Positions 22,800 to 34,633 are shown, numbered from the stretch's first letter. The stretch: 64,000 nucleotides of DNA from Elmis aenea (GCA_947652605.1 OX393577.1:61776108-61840107); one strand, 5' to 3'. Numbers and translations: made by a program. Notes: generated by a model not told the origin, from the sequence alone.

Positions 22800-23600
22800 A
22801 AGAGAAAAAGATGGTGTTGAGAAAAAGAGAGTGTAGAGAAGAAGAGGGTGTAGAGAAGAAGAGGGTGTAGAGAAGAAGAGGGTGTAGAGAAGAAGAGGGT
22901 ATAGAGAAAAAGAGAGTGTAGAGAAGAATAGGGTGTAGAGAAGAAGAGGGTATAGAGAACAAGAGGGTGTAGAGAAGAAGAGGGTTTAGAGAAGACGTGG
23001 GTGTAGAGAAGAGGGTGTAGAGAAGAAGAGGGTGTAAAGGAGAAGAGGGTGTAGAGAAGAAGAGGGTGTAGAGAAAAAGAGGGTGTAGAGAAAAGAGTGT
23101 GTAGAGAAGAAGAGGGTGTAAAGAAGAAGAGATTGTAGAGAAGAGGAGGGTGTAGAAAAGAAGATGTTATAGAGAAGAAGGTATAGAGAAGAAGAGGGTA
23201 CTGAAAAGAAGAGGGTATAGAGAAGAAGAGGGTACTGAAAAGAAGAGGGCATAGAGAAGAAGATGGAACTGAAAAGAAGAGGGTATAGAAAAGAAAAGGG
23301 TATAGAGAAGAAGAGAATATAGATAAGAAGAGGGTATAGATAATAAGAGGGTATAGAGAAAAAGAGGGCATAGAGAAAAAGAAGGTAAAGATAATAAGAG
23401 GGTATAGAGAATAAAAGGGTATAGAAAAACAGAGGGTATAGAGAAGAAGAAAGTATAGAGAAGAAGAGGGTATAGAAAAGAATATGGTATAGAGAAGAAG
23501 AGAATATAGATCAGAAGAGGGTATATAGAAAAAGAGGGTATAGAGATGAAGAGGGTGTAGAGAAGAAGAAGGTATAAAGAAGAAGAGAGTATGAGAAGAA
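22800..23600. repeat. Purine-rich minisatellite, 17-bp unit
   Basis: About 45 tandem units of GTAGAGAAGAAGAGGGT occur, with variants that lose or gain single bases. On the plus strand the block is almost pure A/G with a T per unit. The 17-bp period is not a multiple of three, so the long minus-strand open frames rich in Leu, Ser, Phe, Tyr and Pro are artefacts of stop-free reading and not a gene. The variants change gradually along the array, as expected for slippage and unequal exchange. Confidence 0.9.
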
Positions 23601-23820
23601 AATAATTACCGGAAGCAAATAAGATGAAATAAAAGAAGGAGACAAGGATAAAAATAAAGAAATAAACAAAGACAAAAAAATTAAATTGAAATAAGAAAAA
23701 AAAGGGATGGAAGATGAAATAAAAAAGGTAAAGAAGATAAAAAAGAGGGAAATAAGATTCAAAACAATTAGCACAGAAAAAAATTAAGAAATAATATAAG
23801 GACTAGATAAATAAATAGAA
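23601..23820. repeat. Purine-rich low-complexity extension
   Basis: The A/G-rich composition continues past the last recognisable 17-bp units with irregular GAAATAAGA-like words. It looks like decayed minisatellite or simple-sequence DNA. Confidence 0.6.
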
Positions 23821-23852
23821 GATTAAATAATTCGATCACTTTATCCCTAAGC

Positions 23853-23960
23853 CAGTGTTTCTCAACCTTCCCTATTTGGGCCTCGCTTTTCTATATAAAA
23901 TTTTATTGTGCCCCCGTTTTTTGTTTCAGTTTTTATTGCGCCCCTTTTTAATCGTTATGT
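23853..23960 (+). mobile_element. hAT-like terminus (single end)
   Basis: It begins CAGTGTTTCTCAACCTTCC, followed by GGGCCTCGC and later TTGTGCCCCC and TTGCGCCCC. CAGTGxTTCTCAACCTT is a well-known hAT-type end. No second end was found in the window. Confidence 0.6.
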
Positions 23961-25629
23961 GCTGCCAAAATACTTCATTTGTTTTTTTGTTGTTTGTTGA
24001 TTAAGTATAATATTTTTAAAAGTTGTAACTTTTTTTGCCAATGAAAATTTCAAAATACATTGAAATCAAAAACATTAATTATAAGACTAACTAAATTTTT
24101 TTACATTATTTTGTTGTTGCTTCAATAATTAGTTTATCCTTCAATTTGCACCCCACAGGATGAGAATCTTTGCTCCAAACTATAAAAATATATCGGCTAA
24201 CGATAGGATCTAAATATTTTCTTTTGGTCCCAGGTCTTCGTAAATAAACTCATCAAAGACAACTTTGTTTGTCAATTAGGTACTTTGAATGCCAACTAAT
24301 TGCAACCGAAATTTTTCAACAAAGATAATCTTGTAGAGACGGCGGCCCTAGTTAGCGAAAGCATGTTTATGAAGATTGCCAATTACTATGCAAGTTTAGA
24401 ACTGATGAAACAACACGAGCCCAATTGATCTGTTTTAAAAATTTAAATATTGTTAACTAAAATACACGGTCAAAACAGCACTTTCCATGAAAAACCCGTA
24501 GAGATAGGATATGCAGATTAAAGAATAAAAAAGCGTAAAAACACAACATTTAATTTACATGGAATCAAAAAAAAAGATCATGCCTTCACTCAAATTTTGA
24601 GACAATTATAACCAAACTTATAATACACAGAAATAATATAAAATATAAATACCTTTGATAGTATAATGTTTATTTTCATTTAAGATTTTTATGTCAACTT
24701 AAAATTAACTTTGAATTACAAACTACCTTTAAAGTAATCTTTTTAAAACCACTTTTGCCTGAATGTAATTACATGAATAAATTATTCTAAATATAACCAA
24801 ACCGGTGCAAATTTCTAATTTAGAATCCATTATAAAAGCCGTGTTGTTCTGTGTATAAGGTTATTGTACTGATTAGCAGATTATTTATCCGGTCGCCTAT
24901 TGAATCTGGTTCTAGTTTGTCGACTCTTAGAGTAAATATCATATTTTTTAGCACAAACGGTCAACTGTTTTATACAATACTCGTCCATAAACCGTGTGCA
25001 CAGTTTTAAACTGCAACATAAAAAGAATTAGTAAAAAAGTTTCAGTTCCCATAGATTTTTTCTCTCTCTTAACTTTCAGGAACAAGGATAGTTTTAAATT
25101 ACACATAATTGATCCTTGAACAATTTGTTCGATTGTTGTATACATGAAGTTGAAAGTATTGCTTGTAATCCTCACTATTTAAGCCAATTAAATAACACTT
25201 AAGAGCGATAGCACAATGGGTTTCTCATACCAGTTCAATGAAATAGTGGAAAAGAAATCGAAGCGGCATTTTTCCCACAATTAAACGATGGCTATAATTA
25301 ACTTACGCTATTTTATTAAACGCTTTAATAAATTGAAAATAAAAAAGTGTGTCGCAAATACAATAAAACTGAAAGGAATTAATAATAGCAAAGATGGATC
25401 GTTAATATGCACATCTGACGGGCAAACTACCGGTAGCTAATAAAATACGTTGATAGATTATCCATGTGAAACATTATTTACATGCAAAAGCAAAATCATC
25501 TGATATTAGGTTGTTAGATACATGTAGGGTTCCACAAGGGAGTGAGCTACGTGCAAATCTATTCCAGACACTAACCATTTAAACTATTATATTGACCGCT
25601 TACTAAAAAACTCTTGTACCTTCCGGTGC
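23961..25629. other. A/T-rich DNA, nothing recognised
   Basis: It may hold the body of the hAT-like element that starts at 23853, but no transposase motif or opposite end is visible. Confidence 0.4.
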
Positions 25630-26040
25630 CCATGTATGCTTTTTTATTTCTGTGTTATGTTTCTCCACTCCTGCCTATCGTTAGCTAATTGTGGCACATT
25701 TCTCCAACTGAGTCTCTTTTCTTCTAGTCTCTGCCTCACTTCTTTTTTCCATTTTAGTCTTGGTCTTCCTCTATTTCTTTTTTCCTCCATCTTCAATTTC
25801 CATCCTATTTTCGCGTATCTACTTTCTGGCATGCGTAGTAGATGTCCAAACCATCTTAATTGATTCGTCTCCATATTTTTCTTAATATCTGTTACTCCTA
25901 GGTTATTTCAATTATTTTGTTACTGATTTAATCAATCAGTCTACATTCCTCCGTATTACCCAGATATCTCATATCCATTGTCTGTATTCTTTGTTTTTGT
26001 TTTTGTGTTAGTGTCCAAGATCTGAGCGAAACTTTACGAG
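25630..26040 (-). pseudogene. LINE C-terminal fragment (family of 30.6-31.4 kb)
   Basis: The minus strand reads METNQLRWFGHLLRMPESR, then RNRGRPRLKWKKEVRQRL and WRNVPQLANDRQEW. These last 76 codons are intact and match the plus-strand copy ending near 31375 almost residue by residue. Upstream (to about 26040) further parts of the same protein are out of frame. The RWFGHLLRM...RGRPRLxW motif is a LINE C-terminus. The fragment abuts a mariner tail at 26043. Confidence 0.8.
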
Positions 26041-26042
26041 TT

Positions 26043-26320
26043 AAAAAAACAAACTTTCATCTCTTTGGACCTCTTACCGAAGCTCTAGGTGGCAGAAGAT
26101 TTGAAGATAATGATGCGGTGAAAAACTTTGGGCGAAATTGGCTAATCACGCAATAAAAAACCTTTAATAAAGAAGATATTATGAAGCTTCCAAGAAGATG
26201 GCCAAAGTGGATAGAGTTGGAAGAAGAGTACGTCAAAGAATAGTGTGTTGTTTTGTAAAAATTTTGTTTAAATAAAGCGTTACAAAAAATATTCCGGGTT
26301 AATATTGAACCACCCTCGTA
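26043..26320 (+). pseudogene. Mariner transposase C-terminus and right TIR
   Basis: Translation gives HLFGPLTEALGGRRFED, NDAVKNFGRNWLI and then KEDIMKLPRRWPKWIELE, EEYVKE. This is the end of a mariner transposase (DxHLFGxLKxxLxGxRF...F...GIxKLxxRWxKCIxxxGxYxE). It is followed by a terminal repeat whose complement starts TACGAGGGTGGTTCAATA, next to a TA. The upstream two thirds, with the first two catalytic aspartates, are missing; the sequence begins abruptly where the minus-strand LINE starts. Confidence 0.75.
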
Positions 26321-26322
26321 TA

Positions 26323-27862
26323 AATAATAAACAATGGTATTTCCTTTATTGCTCTCATTAATAAACAAAACTGGACTAAGGCACAGTGTAATTCAAGCAA
26401 ATAATTAAATTTTAATGATTTTTAAAAATCAATAATCATGAAAATGATGTAAGTTTAATGGCCCAAAAATAGCAATATTGGTTTGGTGAATTCTCAAAAT
26501 AATTATTCGTTTAATAAATGTAAACACCTAAACTTTAACATTTAAATCCACAGAAACTTAGGCAAAACAGACTTTACCAGTATTTTTAAATCGATTAAAT
26601 TGCAAACTTCTAAATATTTTAAAACAAAGAATAATGGACTTACACATTCATAATAAACAGTCCATAGTTGCAGGACACAGAGCGCAAAATCATAAAACTA
26701 AGGCAGTTTTAAATTATTTACAAACAAAAGTACTAGTTTTATATTACAAAAGAAAAATTGGTGTAAAGCCCAGAATATGGCTTATAATTACCATTTTATA
26801 CAACGCGGTTTGAGGTAGGTTGTAACATGGCAGAAGTACATTATCATCAAATACACGTAAATCAAATAATAATCCTAAGGCATATCTGTGACGCAAAATT
26901 TAGTCAAGATCTACCTTCAAGAAGTAAATTTTAAAACACTCGGAGGTATACGTAAAGCTCTCTTAAATTTAGGCAACAGTGACAAAAGTTGCAAGCCGTT
27001 TGCAACAATTTATAATTTAACAGCAATAATTTACCCAGTTTTTCGCATCACATGTAAGCGGGGTCGGATCCCTTAACAGCCATTAAGTGTTAATGAAACT
27101 CCAAGTTATATAGCTTATGTTTGCTTGGCTTGTTGAACTAAGGATCCTTCTTGAAAAAACAAAAAACTTTATAGTGTGTTGTTTCTAGTTTATATAGAAA
27201 ATAGCATGTATTCGCTATTAAGTTAATTAAAAGTTTCTGGAATAACTTCTTGTTTATAAATGTTTAATGTTAGCTACATACAGTCTTTAGACATGTTTAG
27301 CATTATGCAGTAGTCTTATTCTAGTGCATTATTTGTGTAAACTTTTGTATTTCTACTAAACGTGTTGCTTAAGCCCGAACGTTCACTGAAATAAGGTCAC
27401 ATGTGAAGTCATTAGACTGGAATATTGTGTGTCGAAAATTTCCTTAAGCTGTCAAATTTGCGTTTTTAACCAATTACTAATCTTAAACCTATTACATTAC
27501 ACGGTAATAATTTTACATTCCCCTGTCAGATGTTGATCCTCCTGTCAAATTTGGGTTTTCAACCAACAACAAACTCAGATTTCCTAGAAACGATCAATAA
27601 ACATAATCATACACTGATAATATGCTTTTCGCAATTAGCAGATCATCTGAGTTTGTGACTGGTCCAAAATATAAATTTGGAGAGGGAATTAAATATTTTC
27701 GTCTTGATAATTTTTTGACGAATTTTGGCGACCAGTAGCGTTACTTTAAGATAGATTAAACCACACTCCTGACGCACCACCCTGACAGTACTTGTAAAAT
27801 TTGACATAACGTACATTTAATTTGACAGGTAGGTTAGGTGAAGGAAATTTTCTGGCAAAATA
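26323..27862. other. Unassigned A/T-rich DNA
   Basis: No coding or repeat feature is recognised. Confidence 0.45.
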
Positions 27863-28028
27863 TAACTCGTGCATTGCAAATAATTTATAATTTTTGACAA
27901 ATCTTCACTCACGCAAGTTGAATCAGAAAAAATTACTCGTACACTTCGTGCACTCGTGTTTTTTTCAGCTCAACTTGCATTCGGGCATATTAACCAAAAA
28001 TTATCGATAATTTTGAATGCACTTGTTA
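27863..28028. mobile_element. Small palindromic MITE-like element (166 bp)
   Basis: The whole segment is an imperfect palindrome centred near 27945. The left arm starts TAACTCGTGCATT and the complement of the right end starts TAACAAGTGCATT. Inner pairs are GCAAGTTGA/TCAACTTGC and ACTCGT/ACGAGT. TA lies on each side. It could fold into one long hairpin. No coding sequence is present. Confidence 0.6.
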
Positions 28029-29134
28029 TATTACTACTGAGTTTTTTCCATTAACAACGAAATATTGGGACAATAAGAGATCCTTAATACTTTAGTTAAT
28101 TACGTCAAGTTAAGTCAGTACACTTGTCAAACAGTTTCAGTAAAAGCTCGCCCTTATTTCTGAAACTTTTTGATCATTACAATTTTCTTGAAATTTTATA
28201 ATGTTATTAATATTTTTGAGGTTTCTAAAATCCAATTGATTAAAAGAAGGGCGTTAATTTCTATAGAAGTTGAAGTTTCTTCTCGATATTTAATCGCCCA
28301 CATAGATGAAAGATCTTGATCACGATAGCCATGTAAATTAAATATAATCAAATAGCTACTGTCTCAGTGTGCTTCACACCCCGCAATCAATATATGTTAT
28401 CACATCCTGTGTTTGATTAGTTGTTCAGCGATTTCATGTAACTTGTTTATAAATTACCCCACGGTGCATGATAAATTTTGCAAAATTATTGCTATTAATT
28501 CGTATTAAATTTACAAACTATGGGAACTTATAAACCGGGGTGTTTTGACCACTAATTTTAATTGCTAAATAGTTCAACAGACACTAGCCAAACAACTTTT
28601 TGCAGATGTTTTTGCGCTTATTCGCAGTCTATGTACTTATTAATAATTAAATTTATAGTTGTGTCATCCTGTTGCATAAACGGGTGCAAATTTGCATTGT
28701 GATATTATTTATTAGCAGGACGTCATCCTGGGAACGCAGTTTTCAAAGTTTAATAATCAAATTGGAATTTAATTAAAGGGTACATGGATTTGCATTAACA
28801 TCTCTATTAATTTTCTTAATTATATTGTAAAATAATTTTAATAAAACTTTCTTTAGCATAAAATATTTCTACTTCTTGATTTTCCCGATTTTTCCTGCCA
28901 AGACTTTGAACATTTGTGATCTTTTTTTTCCTGTGTCCAAAAACTAATGTTTTTGAGAACAGATTTGCTGGCTGCAAAGATATAAACAGAATAGTAATGC
29001 CTTGCATAATAATATAGAATCAATAACACGGGTTTGATACGAAGGACTGAATCACAAACAAAAACATATCCTTCCTAAATAATACACAAAAATGCTGTTG
29101 TCTATTTATCAGAGATATGTGTTAGGATCAGGTA
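28029..29134. other. Unique-looking DNA, nothing recognised
   Basis: No open frame, repeat or terminal motif is supported. The 28270-28780 part is less monotonous than usual for this window and could include host non-coding elements. Confidence 0.4.
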
Positions 29135-29311
29135 GAAGATGTCTACTCTGATCTTAAAAAAATTAAAGCTGGAGTGTCACAGGGTAGTGTCTTGGGTCCA
29201 GTGTTCTATCTACTCTTCAGTTGACATCTCCCAGAACTAGAAAAAAACACAATACCTACTTTTGCTGACGATACAACCATCCTAGTTGTCGACAAAAGCA
29301 ACGAAGAATAA
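29135..29311 (+). pseudogene. Jockey-like LINE reverse transcriptase fragment
   Basis: One frame with a single stop reads KIKAGVSQGSVLGPVFYLLF, HLPELEKN and TFADDTTILVVD. AGVxQGSVLGPxxYLL and FADDT are the conserved fingers/palm motifs of Jockey and CR1-like reverse transcriptases; the two Asp of ADD are catalytic and are present. The fragment is only 59 codons, with no other domain on either side. It is an internal relic. Confidence 0.8.
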
Positions 29312-30296
29312 AGTTGATATTGATATACATATAAATATCCCTGTAAAATACTGTCACTATTTTTGGGCCATTAATTGGACATATTTTCAATTAAATCCAT
29401 TGCATAATTAGCTAAACGCGACCCTGGGGTGTTATTGGATGCAACATTGGCCACCACAACTGTTGCCATTTTTCAACTGAATAAATTTATAAATTGAAAC
29501 ATCGATTCCAGATTCAAAAAGTCACTTTTTGGGACATTAAATTTAAATTTAAACTAATATTAATTTTTCATTACACGTTATTCTTTGCAGATAATGACTT
29601 TGAAAGTCGGATTACTGCCTATATCGTAACATTACTAAATGCCCCAAGCAAATCCGCCGAGAATGTTTTTTAATATTTGGTGCGAAAAATTACAGCATAA
29701 TTTTAGTTTGATAAAAAAAAACATTGGTAACTGTCGTATTCTTGTGTAAATTGAAAATTAAGAAAATTACCACTTTTTTTGAAAAAAGGGTACTCGTGTC
29801 ATTATTAAAATGTTTAATTGTTTAACAACTTTTTACGCTACTACTAAACCAGAACTGCAGTTTATTTGGCAATAATATGCGTTGAAGGAGACACAATACT
29901 TTGTGCGTACTATCCCCATCCATAATATTTTTCATGCAATGTTATCTTAGTGTAAGTGATTTGCAAAATTTATTCTAATTTACCAGGTATCATGGCATTG
30001 ATTTTTGATTTTTATTATTATGCTTAACTTTGTTTTTTTTCCACCGACTAAAAAAAATTAAATCAGCATTTTAGGCACAATATGTATCTGCAAAAAACCG
30101 GCAGCATATTTAACTGATGGCGGATTTTTTTATAAGTGTATCATAAATTATGTCATACTCATATTTAGACCACAATAGGTTATTTATTTTCTTGATAATC
30201 GATTTAACCAAGCACGTTTTATTAGCTGGCCTTTGTAAATTTTGACCACCGTGCGTTCGATGAATATCAAAGATAGAAAATATCAAGTATTGAATA
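29312..30296. other. Unassigned A/T-rich DNA
   Basis: No recognisable continuation of the reverse transcriptase fragment and no other feature is seen. Confidence 0.45.
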
Positions 30297-30420
30297 TACA
30301 GGGTGACGGCGAGTCAGTTTGACTCTCACCCCTATAACTTTGTTATTTTAAGAGGAAACCCCCATAAACCTTATATTTTTTTAAAACCTGGAAAATGCAA
30401 CTTCTCTTACTTAAGGCGTT
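30297..30420 (+). mobile_element. TACAGGGTG-type foldback end (single arm)
   Basis: It starts TACAGGGTGACGGCGAG at a TA and continues TCAGTTTGACT, CACCCCTATAACTTTG and AAACCTTATATTTTT. The complement of 37330-37452 has the same order, so the two are ends of the same family. No inverted arm lies close by. Confidence 0.65.
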
Positions 30421-30604
30421 TCAATTTATAAACCTCAATTACTACAGCTATCGTGTTTTGTTTAGTCAAATACAACGTTTTGTGAAAAATAATAAATAAC
30501 TTTTAACTTATTTTTCTAAATTTTTTTATGTATGCTATGGATTTTAATCTATTAGAATTACAAAATACAAAGAAAGCCTACTGGGGTTGAAATAAACTAA
30601 AACC

Positions 30605-31375
30605 AATAACAGAATAACCCTTTGCAGATGATGTGGTACTGTTAGCTAAAAGTGAAAAGGACTTGCAATTCAATCTAAACGTTTGGGCAGGTACATTAAG
30701 TAGATATAATATGAATATTAATATAACAAAGACAAAGGCTATAGTTATAGCGAAAAATCATGAACCACTTACAATTAAGTTAGACCAAAAAAAGATAGAG
30801 CAGGTAGCGAATTTTAAATATTTAGGAACCATCATTGCAGAGAGTGGTAAATTGGAGGAAGATCTGAATAACAGAATACCGGCAGCAAAGAATTTTTTTC
30901 TACCCTACTAATAAATGTTTGATAAGCAAGAAGAAGATATGAAAGATATTAATGCAGTGTACGTACCCATTCTCACGTGCAGTTCAGAAATTTGGACACT
31001 AGCACAAAAAGAAAAACAAAGAATACAGGTACAGGAGATGAGATTTTTGAGAAGCATAGAAGGATGTAGACTGATCGATAAAATCATTAACGAAAAAATT
31101 CGAAATAGATAACCTAGGAGTAACAGATATTAAGAAAAAGATGAAGACGAATCAATTAAAATAGCTTGGACATCTACTTTGCATACCAGAAAGTAGATAC
31201 GCGAAAATAGGATGGAAAATGAAGATGCAGGAAAAAAGAAATATATGAACACCAAGAATAAAATGGGAAAAAGGAGTGAGGCAGAGACTAGAAGAAAAAT
31301 AAGTCAGCTGGAGAGATGTGCCACAATTAGCTAACGACAGGCAGGAGTGGACAAAAATAACACAGAAATAGAAGA
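30605..31375 (+). pseudogene. LINE reverse transcriptase 3' half, 5'-truncated
   Basis: The reading begins at the catalytic box PFADDVVLLAKSEKDLQ, followed by YNMNINITKTKA, NFKYLGTIIAESGKL, and, in the next frame, VPILTCSSEIWTLA and MRFLRSIEGC, then WGH-like and VSWRDVPQLANDRQEW at the end. So the order is palm D-D motif, thumb, and the C-terminal domain shared with 25630-26040. Two or three shifts and stops break it. 5' truncation within the palm is typical of LINE insertion. A (TAAAA)-like stretch follows. Confidence 0.8.
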
Positions 31376-31559
31376 GCATTATAAAAAAAAATCTTGTTAA
31401 TTTTAATGCACCTACTTGAAAAACAAATGTATTTCCGTCCCATTGATAACTCGTAGCAGCATTCACGTAGCGAGGCAATGCAATTTATTGATATTTCTCG
31501 ATTAATATTTGGTTTTACTTGGACATTTCATATCGCCGCAGAAACAGCTGTAATTATTT

Positions 31560-32060
31560 AATTACACGGTGGCCATGCCGCAACAAATGAACGACGAAGA
31601 AAACACAAAATAATAGGAGCGAGCGAAAAACTTACAATTAAATACAGGATATGACCGCGGCGCCAATGATCCCAACAAATGTTAGAAATGATTAGAACCG
31701 CTCTCACGTACGTCCGTGTCCATCTCGTCTGATATTTATCTGGACCGCTCTCTGTCAATTATACACTTGCATTACTTAAGTGGTCATCCACTTGCAACTT
31801 ACATTTTTATCCGAGCGATTATAACTCGCCTCGCGTCCCGAACGTAAAAGGCATCTTCTCTGCGTCCTTTTCTTACCGAATGGTAGACGGCGAGGTCGCG
31901 TTTCGACGTGGAGATCGAGTCTGAAGAACGGAAACGTTAAAAAGTGGACTAGTTTGCCTGGGGCTCTAGTTCTATTTACCGTCAGATGGAGCGGAACTTA
32001 CAGACGATGTGCTTTTATAACTTCTCTACTACATCAATGAATGGGTCTGGGTTTACTGCG
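31560..32060. promoter_or_regulatory. CG-richer unique stretch, possible host promoter or 5' exon
   Basis: This region stands out by its CG dinucleotides and balanced composition: CGCCTCGCGTCCCG, GACGGCGAGGTCGCG and GACCGCGGCGCC occur in it. It matches no other part of the window and no transposon protein. Insect promoters and first exons often look like this amid A/T-rich DNA. Direction and start site cannot be set from sequence alone, and no protein is encoded. Confidence 0.3.
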
Positions 32061-32484
32061 TAGACCAAAAAACACGAAGTTTTATTTGCCTTGTACCTTT
32101 TTCATTAAAAATTTTTGGCTCGAACTGAGCTCGAAACCGCATGCTATTATTTAGATTTAGAACATTAAAATGTCCACTTCTTGGTTTTACAACATGTCAT
32201 TCGGTTTTTGTTTTTTAAAACACGTTGCTGTCCAAAATTATACAAATTTCTGTTAAAATATTGTAACGCTATAACAAATTCCTTACACATAATTTCAGAA
32301 AACCCAAGTATATTTAACTTACTTTAGTAGTATCAAAGAAAGGAACCGAAGTGTACAACTTTCTGCGCTTTTTTATTTCTGCTTCACATTAGAAATGACA
32401 TAAACCAGTAATAATTATGACTGTATTATACCTATAGATAGTGTATACGTCTGAAAATTATTTTATAAATTACTTCTCTCGCAA
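32061..32484. other. A/T-rich DNA, nothing recognised
   Basis: No feature is supported between the CG-richer stretch and the Jockey fragment. Confidence 0.45.
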
Positions 32485-32740
32485 ATTTTTGGATTCGCTG
32501 TCCACAAACTCTACTTGGAGGTCCCTGTTGTGTTTGGTACTACCCTAAAGCTGTACAGCATACGTACACACTGGTTTTAATATCTGCTTGTATAGTAAAT
32601 GTAGAAGCTTATTATGTATTTGGCTGTGTTGGCGTATGGTATTTTCTGACCATTCACGATTACCGGTGTGTATGTATTCTATTCCTGTGTTTTTGAAGTA
32701 TATAGTCTATACATACTGATTGGTGCCGTTATGTTGTATT
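32485..32740 (-). pseudogene. Jockey-clade reverse transcriptase thumb fragment
   Basis: The minus strand reads VNGQKIPYANTAKY and, after a gap of about 60 codons missing from the element, YKQILKPVCTYAVQL with GSTKHNRDLQ. IPxANTAKYLG and LYKQILKPxxTYGxQLWG are signature segments of Jockey-clade LINEs just after the polymerase palm. The join implies an internal deletion. It need not derive from the same element as 29135-29311, which is on the other strand. Confidence 0.7.
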
Positions 32741-33603
32741 CTTCACCTTTTTGTCCAGCTTTGAAACTTATTGATGGCTGCTTGTTTGCTGTTTCATCCT
32801 GATGCAATAATTATTACTTAGTTTCCTTAAGTAATAGATAAGTTGTTTAATATTTTTGAAGGGGCATTGTACTGAGTTAGTAATGATGTTATAACATAAA
32901 TGAAACAAAACGCTATGTCTAAAAAACAGAAGCGACTTGGTTTAATAACACAATTACCGCTTACAGATTTTAGTAAGAAATAAAAAGTAAAACTTCCAAA
33001 ATCGTGAAGAAATTCGGTAACAGGTGACACAAAAACAATAAATTGAAGTCGCTACTAATTTTTAACAACCGTTAATTTGTCACAAATGTTACCCAGTAAA
33101 CGCAAAAAGTTCTATGACGTGCAGAAATTCGGTGTAGTTGTAACTTTGTTTAAATATTATCAAAATATTTACAAAAACACCATAACATCCAAACGAAACA
33201 TTTACGTAATATTACTGTTTTTAACCCATAAGCTGTGTTAGTCAATTTTTGTTGGCCAATAGCTAGTTCAACATAATTTATATTATGCACAGCCGTCCTT
33301 ATGTATTTTTAAATTAAAGTTTATTTCAAAATCAAAACCCATTTTCCCTATTTGTGTTGTATTGTTACAGTTGGTTTACAATTTGAAGTAAAACTACGAA
33401 GAAAAAGAATTATTTTTTATGTGCGTATAGAATATCTTTTAATTCTACATACATTTCGTAATAAAAAGCTTATTGTAATTTAAATGCAGTAAATTATATC
33501 TGCTCTGTCCAATAGTATATTTTTGTATAATAATCTGTTAACCTTGCTACTCTAAGGTCTACGGTATTTGTAATAGTACTGATTACATCTCATGTTTAAG
33601 TTA
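32741..33603. other. Unassigned DNA up to the Penelope insertion
   Basis: Nothing coding is recognised. The last 17 bp (33587-33603) are the left target duplication of the Penelope-like insertion. The bases before it may be the displaced 3' tail of the minus-strand LINE at 34634-35037. Confidence 0.4.
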
Positions 33604-34616
33604 CAATCTTCGTTCCCGGGTTTAGAACAGGAAGAGCAGAATGGAGCTTTACGTTTCCTGGACGTACTGGTGAAAAGAGAAGCCAACGGAAGACTAGGCC
33701 ACAGTGTATACCGCAAATCAACCCACACCAATCAGTATCTAAACGCAGCATCACACCACCACCCGGCCCAAAATCAATCAGTGATCAACACGTTAATCCA
33801 CAGAGCCAAAGAAATATGTACCAGAGACCATCCAAGAAGAATTAAACATGCTTACAAGAGCTCTGCAGGAAAACGGTTATCAACAAAGACATATACTTCG
33901 AGCCATACAGAAAAGTGCCACGCCGAAGGAGAAAACGAAGAAGGACTACATCGCTACAACTTATCTACCCTACATCGGAGGAGTAACCAACAGAAAATCG
34001 AAAATACTCCAAAAACGCAACATCAATACAGTCTTCAACGCTCCAGTGACGCTTTCCAGTAAACTAAGAAGAACGCCTGGCTCAGGATTGAATCACCCGG
34101 GCATATATAGCATACCCTGCTCCTGTGGAAAAGTGTATATAGGACAGACTGGCAGAAGCATACAAACGCGCCTTAAAGAACATGAAGGGCAAACAAAAAG
34201 AAAACAAATAGAAAAATCGGCCGTAGCAGAACATGCCCAGGACATGGGACATACCATACTTTTCGACGACACAAAATTACTGGCCCGCGCCAACCACTTC
34301 TGGCCTAGACTATTTAGGGAATCTATGGAAATTGCCAAGAACCCCAACAACTTTAACAGAGACACAGGCCTGCAACTACCAAGCATTTGGAAACCGGTCA
34401 TCAAGAAATCGCTGAGGCGAAACGAACTCGTCAGGCGGAACACCACGCCTCCACAGCCGGATATATAAACCCTGCAACAAACCCACCAATTCAGTCGTTT
34501 GATAAAGACCAACATAGAATGGTCGAAACGTCACACAAATCAAGAAGACGCGGTTCCAAACCCGGGAACGAAGATTGTAACATGGACGATAGCCGCGAAA
34601 GCCTGAAGAATAAAAT
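33604..34616 (+). pseudogene. Penelope-like element, 5'-truncated: RT thumb plus GIY-YIG nuclease
   Basis: The first frame (33601-33820) reads EQNGALRFLDVLVKRE and HSVYRKSTHTNQYLN, the C-terminal part of a Penelope-type reverse transcriptase (LxFLDVLV...VYRKPTHTxxYL). After one base-size frameshift near 33822 the other frame continues from NMLTRALQENGY through 34468. There the GIY-YIG domain is plain: GIYSIPCSCGKVYIGQTGRS, TRLKEHEG, SAVAEHAQDMGH and WPRLFRES. GIY and YIG, the following Arg and the late Glu are all present. The insert is bounded by a 17-bp direct repeat starting ATCTCATG (33587-33603, 34617-34633; one mismatch). One shift and one mismatch imply a fairly recent insertion. Confidence 0.9.
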
Positions 34617-34633
34617 ATCTCATGTTTAACTTA

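Noticed and set aside
22769..23371. Minus-strand open frame of 200 codons rich in Leu, Ser, Phe, Tyr and Pro
   Set aside because: It lies wholly in the 17-bp minisatellite and exists because the purine-rich strand has few stop codons on its complement. Its amino acid repeat has a 17-residue period set by the DNA unit.
25636..25863. Plus-strand frame over the LINE fragment with a secretion-like hydrophobic start
   Set aside because: It is the antisense shadow of the LINE C-terminal frame that matches the 31-kb copy on the other strand.
34093..34515. Minus-strand 140-codon frame across the GIY-YIG region
   Set aside because: Antisense shadow of the Penelope-like GIY-YIG coding strand.
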